A stretch of 37,816 nucleotides of DNA from Peterkaempfera griseoplana (GCF_001418575.1 NZ_LIQR01000165.1:1-37816), one strand, 5' to 3'; shown: positions 7,356-16,821, numbered from the stretch's first letter. The notes: a model not told the origin generated them from the letters alone. Translations and numbers: made by a program.

Positions 7356-10300
7356 TCAGTGCTGGCCGACAGCCCCGTGGCCGCGCGGCTGCACCGTCAT
7401 CGAGACCGGCACGGTGCCCGCGCCGTAGGGCCCGTCGATCTCGAATCCCAGCGACGCCGAGACGGTCCCCGGCCGGGCCGGCACCGCACCCCGGGCGTCC
7501 AGCCTGACCCGTACGGTCGCCTGCCGGCCCGGCTGGATGGTCAGCACGGTCCTGCTCTCCGACAGCCAGGGAACGTCCACCGGTTCCGCGGTGTCGTAGC
7601 CGGACAGCACCGAGACGGTCGCCAACGCGGACAGATCGGGACCTGTACCGCCGATGGCGTGGAAGCCCCCTGCCCCGACGACGCCGACCGCGTTGTTCCG
7701 CCCCTCCTGAGCGCCGGGCAGCGGGAACCACCAGTCCATCGCCGGGTCGTAGGCGTATGCCTGGCCGGTCACGTCCGAGGCGTTGGCCGTGAATCCACCG
7801 GAGACCAGCAGCCTTCCGTCGGCCACGCCGTACGCCGACTGGGCCATGTCGATCGGCAGGTCGGCGATCCGGGTCCAGGAGTCACGGGCAGGGTCGTAGA
7901 CGAAGGCATCCTTGACCTCCCGGCCTCCGGAACCGCCGCTGCTGAGGTTGGTCACGCCGCCGGCGCAGTAGAGCTTGCCGGCGATCGCGCCGCACGACGC
8001 TCCGTAGACGCGCTCAGGGTAGGAGTGGACCGCGCTCCACTTGTTCGTCCTGGGGTCGTAGACGCTGACGGTGGCGTGGAAGGCGTCCTCCGTGGTCATG
8101 CCGCCGACGGCATACAGTTTGCCGTCGAGCACCGCGGTACCGGCGCCCGCCAGTGCGTCGGGGTTGTCGGCTGCGATGGCCCAGGTGTCGGTGGCGGGGT
8201 CGTAGACCTGCGTCCTGGTCTCGATCCCGAGCGACGAGAAGTCCGGCGCGACCCAGTAGCCACCGGTGACATAGAACTTGCCGCCGATGAAGGCGCCGGA
8301 TGCGGATGCGACCGCAGAGGGTGCGTCGGCCTTCTGCCGCCAGACACGGCCGGCCTGGTCGTAGGCGTAGAACGCCGCCGTCGGTACGTAGGCGTCGACG
8401 CCCGAACCCAGGCCCGCGTACAGCGTGCCGTCACTGCTGCCGCCGACCATGCCGGAGCCCTCAGTGGGCAGGGACCCGGCCGCGGTCCAGGCCGGGGCCG
8501 CCGTGCCGGTGGACTCGTCGAGCTTCACCTTGAGGGGCGCGTCGCCGGTGTTGGTGAGGGTGAGGTCACGGGTCGCCGAACCCCCCTGCGCCACGGTCCC
8601 GCTGACCGGGCCGCCGAGCTTGAGCCGGCCGGCGTGCAGCGCCAGGTCGACGCCCGTGGTCCGGTCCGCGACCAGCTTCACCTTCTCCGAAGCCGTCTTG
8701 TAGAAGGGCATGGTCGCGGTGACTGACTGACGGCCCGTCAACGGGGAGAAGAACCAGTAGAAGCCGTCCTCACGGCCGGCACGTCCAGCCATGGGCGCAC
8801 TGAGCGTCGACTGCGCCGGCCCGTTCGCCACGGCCACGGTCGCACCGTCCATGGGCTTCGCGGTGTTGCCGTCGGTGATGTTCCCGACGACGAGGCCACC
8901 GGGCTGCTTGACGAGCTTCGCGCCACCCACCCGGACGTCGTACAGGAACCAGCCCGCTGCCGCGCCGGCCCCCCCGGTGTACTGCTGGTAGCGGAACTTG
9001 AGCCGTACGGAGACCGCCTTGCCGCTGTCGGGCAGTGCGAACCCGGCTCCGTTGTCGTACAGCCCGCTCTCCGACCAGCCCGTTGTCCAGGTCCTGCCGC
9101 CGTCCGTGCTGTACTCGACGGTTGCGAGGCCGCCGTTGACACGGGTGTTGAAGTACACGAACGGCGTCTCACCGGCCGGCACCTGGAAGTCGGGGGAGGT
9201 CAGCGAGGTGTCACCGGGCTTTCCACCGGTCCAGCCCTCCACATGTGCCTGACCGAAGTTCCCGTAGTTGAAGAAGCCGCGCTCGAAGAGCCAGGGGTCT
9301 CCCACCGCGGTGTCGACACTCCAGCCGGCCGGCGCCGTGGTTCCGTCGAAGGTCTCATTGCTGCCTTCTGCCTGCTGCGTGTAGCCGGGCGCGGAGCCGG
9401 ATTCGGACAGCAGCTGGGCGGTGAGACCGATGTCGTGGACGCTGTCCTTGGTCTTCGTCGTCACACTGGTGTCGCGCTCGGTGTAACCGCGGTAGTTGGC
9501 AGCGGCGTGCAGGGTGTAGTGGCCGTTCTCCGGCACCTGCACGGAGTACCGGCCGGTGACCGGGTCGCTGTAGACGGGCGCGAGAGGGGTGTTCTCGACC
9601 GTGACCTTGGCGTACAGCGGCCAGCCGTGCCCGGATGCGTCCGCGACGGTGCCGCTGACGGTCACCATCGGAGTGCCGGTCAGCTTGACGTCGGCCGTGC
9701 TGGTGGTGTCCGCGCTGACGGTGATGCCGTCCACCGACCGGTCGTCGTAGTCGAAGGCGCTGACAGCGATCTCGTACGACCCGGTCGACAACCGCATCCG
9801 GTAGGTGCCGTCGGAACCTGTGACCGCACTCGCCGTCGACGCACCGGTCACGCGGACCTCGGCGCCGGAGACCGGCTTGCCCGACGATCCGTCCGTGACG
9901 GTTCCACTGAGCAGGCCGGACGGTCCGCTGGAGAACGCGGCGGTCCCGTTCGGCGTCCCGAGGCCGGTGGGGCCGTCGTAACCGGGCCCCGCCTGGCACA
10001 GATAGGCGGGCTCGCAGGTGCCGTTGGAACCCGAGGTCACATCGTTGAGGCTGCCCGGGTGCGCATAGGGGAAGCTGTTGGGGTGCACACCGCTGGGAAG
10101 CGACCCGGCGAGCGCATAGGTCGCGGCGATGATCGGCGAGGCGGCGCTGGTACCGCCGTACTGCGCCCAGCCGGTGCCGTAGGTGGAACCGAAGGTGTCG
10201 TACACGGAGACACCGGTGACCGGATCGGCGACCGCCGAGACGTCGGCGACGGTGCGCTGTGCGCAGCCGGTGTCCTTCTGGAAAGCGGGCTTCGGCTGGA

Positions 10301-11306
10301 CCAGCGAGCAGCCGGAACCGGGGCCACCGCCGTGGCTGTTCCAGGTCGTCTCGCTCCATCCGCGTGCGGTGGATGCGTCGCGGACCAGTGAGGTGCCGCC
10401 CACGGAGGTGACATACGGCGACGACGCCGGGAAGCTCACACCGTAGTTGCCGTCCCCGCTGCTGGCCACGATCGCGGCGCCGGGGTGGTCGTAGTACCGA
10501 CTGGACAACCGCACGTCGTCCGGAGACTCGCCCGAACCGGGTATCGACGAGTACGCCGTGCCATAGCTGTTGGACACATAGGTCGCGCCCAGGGCCACCG
10601 CTTGGTCGACCCCGGCGCCGAGGTTGTCGATGCTCGGGGTGTCGGCCTCGACCAGGATGATGGAGGCCTGGGGGGCGATCGCCGAGACCATGTCGACGTC
10701 GAGCGAGATCTCGGCCGCCCAGCCCTCGTCGGCCGCGGGGTAGTCGCTCTGCAGGCCGCGCTCGTTGACCTTGGTGAACTGGCCGGGCTTCAGCGGCGGC
10801 AGGCCGTACTGGGCGCGGTACACGGCCAGGTCCGCCGCGACGTTGGGGTTGTCGTAGGCGTCCACGATGGCGATCGTCGCACCGGCGCCGCCGTCCTTGG
10901 GCAGGTTGTAGGCGCTGGTCAGGTCGCTGGGCGTCAGGCCGTGGGGAAGGTCGGAGGCGCTCCGCAGGCCCTTGCCCGCCTCGGTGCCGTCGACGTGGAG
11001 GGCGAAGCACCGCGCCTCGTTCTTCGACCTGGGCACCTCGCACGCGGGGGTGACGCCGCCGGCGGCTCGCGCCTGGGTGGCCGCGGCCGGCTGGTGCGCT
11101 CCGCGCTTCGCCCGCACCGCGGCCAGCTGGGCCGCCAGCGTGGTGCCCGGGGCGAACGACGCCGCGGACCGCCCTGCGGTGTTCTGCCCGGCCCCCGCTG
11201 CCGCCGGGTCGACGGCGACGGCGGAGGTCTGGGCTCCGGCGAAGGTACCGAGGCAGGCGGCTATGAGGAAGGAAACCGGAGCGCGCAGGCGTGCGCGTCT
11301 CATCAT
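7356..11306 (-). CDS. Secreted S53 (sedolisin) protease with Kelch repeats
   Basis: A 1316-residue exported serine-carboxyl peptidase. Residues 1-32 form a signal peptide: an Arg-rich start, then VSFLIAACLGTFAGAQTSA. The S53 domain (about 120-465) has the catalytic Glu199 and Asp203 in EISLDVD, the oxyanion Asp285 in SSGDGNYG and the nucleophile Ser387 in GGTSAASP. Two carboxypeptidase-regulatory-like domains follow (about 467-605), then a jelly-roll-like region (650-800), a third regulatory-like domain (805-880), five Kelch-type repeats with VYDPxxDxW and VxGG patterns (955-1245), and an Ig-like end. The start at ATG 11306 was preferred to 11354 because AAGGG lies 9-10 bases before it and it opens directly into the signal peptide. 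There is no pro-domain of the usual large size. A LAL regulator lies upstream on the same strand. Confidence 0.9.
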   Translation of the reverse strand: MMRRARLRAPVSFLIAACLGTFAGAQTSAVAVDPAAAGAGQNTAGRSAASFAPGTTLAAQLAAVRAKRGAHQPAAATQARAAGGVTPACEVPRSKNEARCFALHVDGTEAGKGLRSASDLPHGLTPSDLTSAYNLPKDGGAGATIAIVDAYDNPNVAADLAVYRAQYGLPPLKPGQFTKVNERGLQSDYPAADEGWAAEISLDVDMVSAIAPQASIILVEADTPSIDNLGAGVDQAVALGATYVSNSYGTAYSSIPGSGESPDDVRLSSRYYDHPGAAIVASSGDGNYGVSFPASSPYVTSVGGTSLVRDASTARGWSETTWNSHGGGPGSGCSLVQPKPAFQKDTGCAQRTVADVSAVADPVTGVSVYDTFGSTYGTGWAQYGGTSAASPIIAATYALAGSLPSGVHPNSFPYAHPGSLNDVTSGSNGTCEPAYLCQAGPGYDGPTGLGTPNGTAAFSSGPSGLLSGTVTDGSSGKPVSGAEVRVTGASTASAVTGSDGTYRMRLSTGSYEIAVSAFDYDDRSVDGITVSADTTSTADVKLTGTPMVTVSGTVADASGHGWPLYAKVTVENTPLAPVYSDPVTGRYSVQVPENGHYTLHAAANYRGYTERDTSVTTKTKDSVHDIGLTAQLLSESGSAPGYTQQAEGSNETFDGTTAPAGWSVDTAVGDPWLFERGFFNYGNFGQAHVEGWTGGKPGDTSLTSPDFQVPAGETPFVYFNTRVNGGLATVEYSTDGGRTWTTGWSESGLYDNGAGFALPDSGKAVSVRLKFRYQQYTGGAGAAAGWFLYDVRVGGAKLVKQPGGLVVGNITDGNTAKPMDGATVAVANGPAQSTLSAPMAGRAGREDGFYWFFSPLTGRQSVTATMPFYKTASEKVKLVADRTTGVDLALHAGRLKLGGPVSGTVAQGGSATRDLTLTNTGDAPLKVKLDESTGTAAPAWTAAGSLPTEGSGMVGGSSDGTLYAGLGSGVDAYVPTAAFYAYDQAGRVWRQKADAPSAVASASGAFIGGKFYVTGGYWVAPDFSSLGIETRTQVYDPATDTWAIAADNPDALAGAGTAVLDGKLYAVGGMTTEDAFHATVSVYDPRTNKWSAVHSYPERVYGASCGAIAGKLYCAGGVTNLSSGGSGGREVKDAFVYDPARDSWTRIADLPIDMAQSAYGVADGRLLVSGGFTANASDVTGQAYAYDPAMDWWFPLPGAQEGRNNAVGVVGAGGFHAIGGTGPDLSALATVSVLSGYDTAEPVDVPWLSESRTVLTIQPGRQATVRVRLDARGAVPARPGTVSASLGFEIDGPYGAGTVPVSMTVQPRGHGAVGQH

Positions 11307-11340
11307 GGACAGCAACCCTTCGTTCGGGGATGGGAGAGCG

Positions 11341-11463
11341 TCAGAGCGGTTCATAGCCGGAGGGCTCCTCGCGGTCGGATGTCTCCCCGTCCGCGCCCTC
11401 GGGCTCGTCGTGTTCGCCGTACGGTCCGTGACCGCACGCGCTCACCTCGGCTGCACCGCACAT
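11341..11463 (-). CDS. Possible acidic 40-residue ORF upstream of the protease
   Basis: A minus-strand frame from ATG 11463 to TGA 11341-11343. GGAGGGG lies 5-6 bases before the ATG, and about 80% of third codon positions are G or C. The product begins MCGAAEVSACGHGPYGEHDE and its second half is rich in Glu and Asp. It has two cysteines and no membrane segment. It ends 35 bases before the protease start, so it could be a leader ORF or small protein cotranscribed with the protease. I do not recognise a family, and it may be chance. Confidence 0.35.
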   Translation of the reverse strand: MCGAAEVSACGHGPYGEHDEPEGADGETSDREEPSGYEPL

Positions 11464-11588
11464 GAACGCCCCTCCGTCGCCGCGTCCCTGGCGGACCCGG
11501 CCCCGGTGAGTATCGGCCGGGTGAACGGACGCTTGCGATTGGGCAGATGGGTTAAACATCGGCGACGCGGAGACGACGCGCCCGCGTC

Positions 11589-14405
11589 TCAGTCCAGACC
11601 CGCCTGTGTCACGCTCACCGCCAACGCGGTCCGGGACGTCACTCCGTGCTTGCGCATGGCGGACTTCAGCTGCGCGGCCACCGTGCTCGGCGACCGCGAC
11701 AACTCCTGCGCTATCTGACGGTTCGTCTTTCCTTGCAGCACCAGTCGCACGACCTCCAGCTCGCGCGGCGACAGCCTGCTCCCGTAGCCGCGCCGGCCGC
11801 CGCGCCACACCCCCCGAGCGGCCCGGGTGCAGCGCTCGGCGGCCTCCCGGGCCAGCGCCTCCTCGTGCGGCCGGGGCAGCTGCGACCACGCCCGGGCCGC
11901 CTCGCCCCACGCCCGGGCGGCCGCCTCGAACTCCCCCCGCGCCTCGACGCAGAGCGCCCGGCACTCCTCCAGCGCCGACCGTGCCGCCGGGGCGTCCCGC
12001 CCGAGGATCCCCTCCCCGAAGGCGGCGACGAACTGCTCCGCCTCCGTCAGCCGCCCGGCCGCCGCCAGCGCCGCCACCCGCACGGACGCCGTCTCCGTGG
12101 CCCAGACCCACATGGACTTGCCGGTGATCAGCCGTACGGAGTCCTCGGTGAGCGCGAGCGCTTCCTCGGCGTCCCCCGCGGAGAGCCGCAGCCGGGCATG
12201 GGCGGCGGCGGACTCCAGCCACAGGGCGATGATGCCGCGGCGCTCCCCCTCCTCGCTGATGGTCCGCAGCAGCTCTTCGAGCTCTTCGCCGCTCTCCGCC
12301 GCCGCCAGCCTCAGCTGGGCTCCCAGCAGCCGCGCCTCCAGCCGGCAGACCGGCACATCCGCCGTGTCCGCCCAGTGGTCGGCCCGTTCGGCCAGCCCCT
12401 GCCGTGCGCCGGTGAGGTAGTCCAGACGCAGCAGCGTCACCAGCGACATGATCCGGAGCACCTGCAGATCGTGGCGGCCCGCGACGTCGACGGCGCGGGT
12501 GAGGCGGACACGCGCCTCCGCGTACCGCCCCCACCGCATCGCCGCGTCGCCGACGTTCAGCTCGGCGCGGGCACGTTCGAGGGCGATCTGCGGTGTGGAC
12601 TCGTCGTCGCCCAGTTCCTCCGCGAGGGTCCAGCCCGACTCCTCACCCAGTTCGAGAAGCGCGGTCGTCCGGTTGACCAGCAGGCACAGCCGCTCGTGCG
12701 GAGCCAGTCCGGAGCCGGCCACGAACCGCTCGGCCCGGTCCAGCCAGTGCAGATGGGTGGCGGCCGGCCAGGGCCCGACCCACGGCAGACCGAGCGCGGT
12801 CATCGCCCAGGCGTCCACGAAGCTGCCCTCCCGGAGATCGGGTACGGCCAGCTCCAACTCGACCGCCGCGGCGGTGTAGTCGCCGAGGCTGAAGAGCACC
12901 CTCCCGAGCTGGCCGCGCACATCCGCGCGGTCGCGCGCGCCGAGCCGGTCCGTCTCCAGGACGGCGCGCAGGGCGGTCACGGCCTCCGCCCGCCGGGCAT
13001 AGTCGGTGAACGCCAGGAACGGCATCTTCCGTACCAGTGGAGCAACCGCCTCCGCGGGCAGCAGCGGTTCGGTGATCAGTTCGTGCAGCAGGGTGACGGC
13101 GGTGAGGTGGTCGCCGGAGGCGAGGGCGACATCCGCCGCCTGCTCGGTGTACTCGCACCACCGCGCCGTCTCACCGGCCTCCCGGAAGTGGTGGGCGAGA
13201 CGCCCGATCTGCCTCGGCCTCGCGGTCTCCAGGAGGACGGCGGCGCGCCGGTGGGCGGCCCGCCGCTCGGACGGCGGCACCCGGTCGTACACCGCCCGCG
13301 CGGCGAGTGCATGGCGGAAGGCGATCCGGCCGGGGCCTGAACCGTCCTCGATGAGCAGGCCGCTGACCAGGGCGTCGGAGACCGCGGCTGCGACCACGGG
13401 GTCGAGTACCGGGCTCGCGCCCTCCGCCAGTCCGCCGACCGCGCCCAGCATGCGCTCGTCGGCCGGGTCGCTCAGTACGGCGGCCGCCAGCAGCACCCGC
13501 TGGGCGTCCGCCCCGAGCCGCGCCACCCGTTCGGTGACGGCGTCCCGGATCGTCGGCGGCACGGCGATCTCACCGAGCGTGCGCCGCACCCATTCGCCGT
13601 CCCGCCGGACGATGTCCGCGCGGTCCCGCATCAGTCGAATGCACTCCTCCAGCACGAGCGGCACTCCCGCGGTCCGTTCGTGCAGGAAGGCTGCGAACGC
13701 GGCGGAGACCTGCTCGTCGTCCAGCACCGAGGAGACGAGCTCCGCGGTGTCCGCCACCGCGAGTCCGCCGAGGTCCACGCGCACACGGCTGGTTCCCGCG
13801 CCCGTCGGCCCCCGGGAGGAGAGACGGAGCAGCAGGGAGTCGGCGGCCACCTCCTCGGGGCGGTACGTCAGCACCAGGCTGAGCGGTTGCGGTCGCTGCG
13901 AGGCGAGGAACAGCAGCAGTTCCAGCGTCGCCTCGTCCGCCCAGTGCACGTCCTCGACGACCAGGATCCCGGTGCCGAGCCGGCCGAGCAGCTCCGCGAA
14001 GGCCCGGATCAGGCGGTGCCGGGCGGAGCCTGCGTCGGCCGGCGGCTCGGGGGCGGGCGGCAGGCCTTCCGCCCATTCGGGGAAGAGCGGCCGCAGCGTC
14101 CCGGCCAGCGCCGAAAGCCCCAGGTCCGCGATGTCGGCGCTGCTCGGCGCGGCCTGGCGGGCCGCGTCGACGATCGGGCCCAGGGTCAGCGCCTCACGGT
14201 ACGGCGGACAGACCGCCACCAGTGGGCGCGGCCGTTCCGGGGCGACGTCCGCCAGGGCCTCACGCACCAGGCGGCTCTTGCCGATACCGGCTTCACCCTC
14301 CACCAGGACGAGGGCCGGGCGTCGTCTCAGCGCGTCCGTCACGCGCCGCAGTTCGGCGTCGCGTCCGACGAAGCGGGTACTGTCCGGACCGGTACTCCGC
14401 TGCAC
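11589..14405 (-). CDS. LuxR family ATP-binding regulator (LAL/MalT type)
   Basis: A 938-residue transcriptional regulator. The N-terminal AAA domain has Walker A GEAGIGKS at residues 37-44 and Walker B GILVVEDVHWADEAT near residue 140. A long helical TPR-like middle follows. The C-terminal LuxR helix-turn-helix reads LSPRELEVVRLVLQGKTNRQ, IAQELSRSPSTVAAQLKSAM. Length fits the large-ATP-binding LuxR group. I start at GTG 14405 (GGAAGG 8-9 bases before it); a GTG at 14465 is an alternative adding 20 Arg-rich residues. These proteins usually activate nearby genes in response to an unknown ligand. The secreted protease immediately downstream on the same strand is the obvious candidate target. Confidence 0.9.
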   Translation of the reverse strand: MQRSTGPDSTRFVGRDAELRRVTDALRRRPALVLVEGEAGIGKSRLVREALADVAPERPRPLVAVCPPYREALTLGPIVDAARQAAPSSADIADLGLSALAGTLRPLFPEWAEGLPPAPEPPADAGSARHRLIRAFAELLGRLGTGILVVEDVHWADEATLELLLFLASQRPQPLSLVLTYRPEEVAADSLLLRLSSRGPTGAGTSRVRVDLGGLAVADTAELVSSVLDDEQVSAAFAAFLHERTAGVPLVLEECIRLMRDRADIVRRDGEWVRRTLGEIAVPPTIRDAVTERVARLGADAQRVLLAAAVLSDPADERMLGAVGGLAEGASPVLDPVVAAAVSDALVSGLLIEDGSGPGRIAFRHALAARAVYDRVPPSERRAAHRRAAVLLETARPRQIGRLAHHFREAGETARWCEYTEQAADVALASGDHLTAVTLLHELITEPLLPAEAVAPLVRKMPFLAFTDYARRAEAVTALRAVLETDRLGARDRADVRGQLGRVLFSLGDYTAAAVELELAVPDLREGSFVDAWAMTALGLPWVGPWPAATHLHWLDRAERFVAGSGLAPHERLCLLVNRTTALLELGEESGWTLAEELGDDESTPQIALERARAELNVGDAAMRWGRYAEARVRLTRAVDVAGRHDLQVLRIMSLVTLLRLDYLTGARQGLAERADHWADTADVPVCRLEARLLGAQLRLAAAESGEELEELLRTISEEGERRGIIALWLESAAAHARLRLSAGDAEEALALTEDSVRLITGKSMWVWATETASVRVAALAAAGRLTEAEQFVAAFGEGILGRDAPAARSALEECRALCVEARGEFEAAARAWGEAARAWSQLPRPHEEALAREAAERCTRAARGVWRGGRRGYGSRLSPRELEVVRLVLQGKTNRQIAQELSRSPSTVAAQLKSAMRKHGVTSRTALAVSVTQAGLD

Positions 14406-14690
14406 TCGGCCGCCTTCCGCATCACGCCCCGTCCTCCGGTACCGGAGACTCCGCCGGCCCCGCACGGCCCTGCGGGGACGGGGTGGTCGGCGAGGGCGTC
14501 GTCAGAGCGGCGTCAGAGGTGGTACGGGTCCGAGCGCCCGCGCGAACCATCCGGTTCCGGGAGCACCTGGCGAAATGTGTTCATCGATCCCGTCCTGCGG
14601 CTGTCTGCGAGGTGGGGCGGTTCGCACCGGGGTGCACGGACTCCGACCGGAATCCATGGAGCACGCAGGGACGCAGCGGGTACGCCGGAA

Positions 14691-14753
14691 CTTGCCTCAT
14701 CAAGCAGATGATTGTCGGGTGAAGTAGACACTGGCGAAGCTTGCCTCGTCAAG
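14691..14753. repeat. Pair of 14-bp direct repeats upstream of the LAL gene
   Basis: CTTGCCTCATCAAG at 14691-14704 and CTTGCCTCGTCAAG at 14740-14753 differ at one base and are 49 bases apart. They lie in the 475-base gap between the LAL start and the IS630 remnant, which otherwise holds no gene. They could be regulator-binding sites or IS-related debris. Confidence 0.5.
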
Positions 14754-14881
14754 AAGAGCCGGAGCGCACGGCGGACACCGTCCGGAATCGAAGACCGCAG
14801 GTCGATGCGGTCACCCCACCCTCCCGACCGCCGGACGGGCCCGGCGCTCGGGTGCGCTCGCAGAACAACGACTCTCGGCGT

Positions 14882-15330
14882 GGAAACCGGGTCCCGGTGA
14901 TCGCGGAGCTGGTCCAGGCCGACGACCAGCGGAACCCGGCAGCATCATCGCGCGCCGGTAGCGCACCGAACTGGTGCTGCCCCGGCGCACGATCTGCTGC
15001 AGCTTCTGCCCCTCCTGGTCGGTCAACCTGCGCACGCGGACAGGCTCGGCCACCACACCCCCCAGCAGTCGGATCGGACGTCGCTGCACATCCAACCGCC
15101 AGAACCACCGACCCGGCGAACCGCTGTTCCGATGGGCTTCTACTTGTGCCCCTGGACATTAGGCTTCAAGCAATCCAGCTTTGCCCATATCGCGCGGGTC
15201 TTGCGGCGCTCCGTCGAACCGTCCGGGATGTGATCCACCGGTTCAACGACGTCGGCCTGGCCTGCCTGGACCCTCAGTGGGCGGGATGCCGTCCCCGCCT
15301 GCTCAGCCAGATGTGTGCAGGGCAGGCCCG
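14882..15330. pseudogene. Rearranged IS630-family transposase N-terminal remnant
   Basis: Pieces of one IS630 transposase N-terminus lie on both strands. On the minus strand, between about 15095 and 14925, is PVRVRRLTDQEGQKLQQIVR followed by RGSTSSVRYRRAMML. The segment that should follow it, GNRVPVIAELVQADD, is on the plus strand at 14882-14926. The next segment, TVRDVIHRFNDVGLACLDPQ then WAGCRPRLLS, is on the plus strand at 15218-15310. The part with the DNA-binding helices has therefore been inverted relative to its neighbours. The catalytic domain is missing. The 120 bases between the pieces show no other gene. Confidence 0.75.
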
Positions 15331-15381
15331 GACGGGGTGCGTTCGACCGATCAGCGGTCGCGTCGGCGAACGTGTGCGCCT

Positions 15382-16821
15382 CTACGCAGTACGTCGGTTC
15401 GGACCGCCGTCATGCCTGGTCGTGAGGTGAGGCGGGAACGCGCTGGCCACCATGGCGGTAATCACCACCACCCAGACTGCGGCGGCGACCCAGATTTCCC
15501 CGCGACCCAGCGTGGTCATCCACGACGTCCCGGTTGTACGTCCCAGTTCATGGGTGGTGACCCCGTACATGCCGATGGGGAACACCAGGTTCCACCAACC
15601 GAACTCGTAACGCAACGGAATCCGTCGCAGCACATGCCGCCATACGCCTAGAGCCAGCAGCAGCGGAATCAGCCAGCTGGAAAACGACCACAGGACGACG
15701 GACGACCCGGCGATGACCGAACGCGACGGCAGGATGCCCCCTGGGGGCAATTCGAGCAACCTCGCACCGGCGAGCACGATGATCGCCGCCGCACCCATGA
15801 AGATCCAGGCCGAAGTCATGAGATTCCCCGGCGCCACCGGTCGCACCAGTAGCCTGGCCAGGACGATCGCGGCGGTCAACAGGTACTGCATCAGTCCGAT
15901 GGCCCAGCACACCAAGGCCAGCAGCGGCAGCAGGTGGCCCGTGGTCTGCCGGCCCAGAGCGGCTGCCGCGACGGCCACCGACTCGGATCCCACCGCCCAG
16001 AGGAACCAGGTGCCGTTTACCTGGTCGATCGATGGGCCCCGTCTCGTATTGGCGATCAGGCCGAGGGGAATCCCGTAGCCCAGCAGCAGCCACCCCAGCG
16101 CCCCGAAGGCCAAGAACGCCTCGGCCGCTGCGGTATGGCCGTCCGGTACGAGGCGAGCAGCCAGCACATTGGAGGCGATGGCAATGGTGAGGAAGGCGAA
16201 TGCGCGCGGGCCGACGAAATCCGCGATGAACCGCTGCCGCCAGCGCACCAGTCGCCAGCCGTACGCAGGCAACAGCACCGCGAAACCGACAAGGCCGACC
16301 ACCAGCAGTGCCACGGAGGGGACGCCGACGCCGTTGATGTTCAGGGCGGTGGACACGATGGCTGTGCCCATGACGAACGCGCACGCCCCCGCATTGAGGT
16401 CCGCGACTGCGGAGGATGCAGCCGCACGGAATCCGTGTGGACGCGGATCAGGCTCGGGGCCGTCGGCACTGGTAAGCCATTCGGCGAGGACGGCGGCATG
16501 GCCGTGGTCCACATCCTCGGCAGCGGTCAGCAAGGTGAGCTTGCTGTGTCTGGCCAGGTCACGTAGACGGCCCGCTGCCGACTGGTGTCCAGCGTCCCCC
16601 AGTTCGGCGAGATAGCGGCGGCGGAACTCCGCAGAGCGGAGGGGCTCATGGCTGTACCAGCGTCGCAGTTCGGTGGATGGCGCGACATCGCCCAGCCACT
16701 CGTCGAGATGCGCGTCTTCCATGCTGATGCCCTGGGGCCAGACGCGGTCAACGAACACCCGCTTCCCGTCCTCGGGAGACGTCTGCTCATAGACTTTGCG
16801 ACAGGTCACCTGCTTGCCCAT
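15382..16821 (-). CDS. DUF488 domain fused to a TDT (SLAC1/TehA-like) transporter
   Basis: A 479-residue membrane protein in one uninterrupted frame. Residues 1-118 are a complete DUF488 domain, with RVFVDRVWPQGIS, VAPSTELRRWYSHEP and FRRRYLAELGD. After a short linker (119-135) residues 136-470 have ten hydrophobic spans, the number expected of the tellurite-resistance/dicarboxylate transporter (TDT) fold. Typical pieces are AGACAFVMGTAIVSTAL, LLLGYGIPLGLI, SSWLIPLLLALGVWRHV and WWNLVFPIGMYGVTTHELG. The family exports or conducts anions such as dicarboxylates or sulfite; the substrate here is unknown. The start ATG has GAAAGG 7 bases before it. The DUF488 half would lie on the cytoplasmic side if the first span starts there. 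Confidence 0.85.
   Translation of the reverse strand: MGKQVTCRKVYEQTSPEDGKRVFVDRVWPQGISMEDAHLDEWLGDVAPSTELRRWYSHEPLRSAEFRRRYLAELGDAGHQSAAGRLRDLARHSKLTLLTAAEDVDHGHAAVLAEWLTSADGPEPDPRPHGFRAAASSAVADLNAGACAFVMGTAIVSTALNINGVGVPSVALLVVGLVGFAVLLPAYGWRLVRWRQRFIADFVGPRAFAFLTIAIASNVLAARLVPDGHTAAAEAFLAFGALGWLLLGYGIPLGLIANTRRGPSIDQVNGTWFLWAVGSESVAVAAAALGRQTTGHLLPLLALVCWAIGLMQYLLTAAIVLARLLVRPVAPGNLMTSAWIFMGAAAIIVLAGARLLELPPGGILPSRSVIAGSSVVLWSFSSWLIPLLLALGVWRHVLRRIPLRYEFGWWNLVFPIGMYGVTTHELGRTTGTSWMTTLGRGEIWVAAAVWVVVITAMVASAFPPHLTTRHDGGPNRRTA

Noticed and set aside
11646-13340. Long plus-strand open frames over the first LAL gene
   Set aside because: Shadow frames caused by G/C bias. The minus-strand LAL protein explains the sequence fully.
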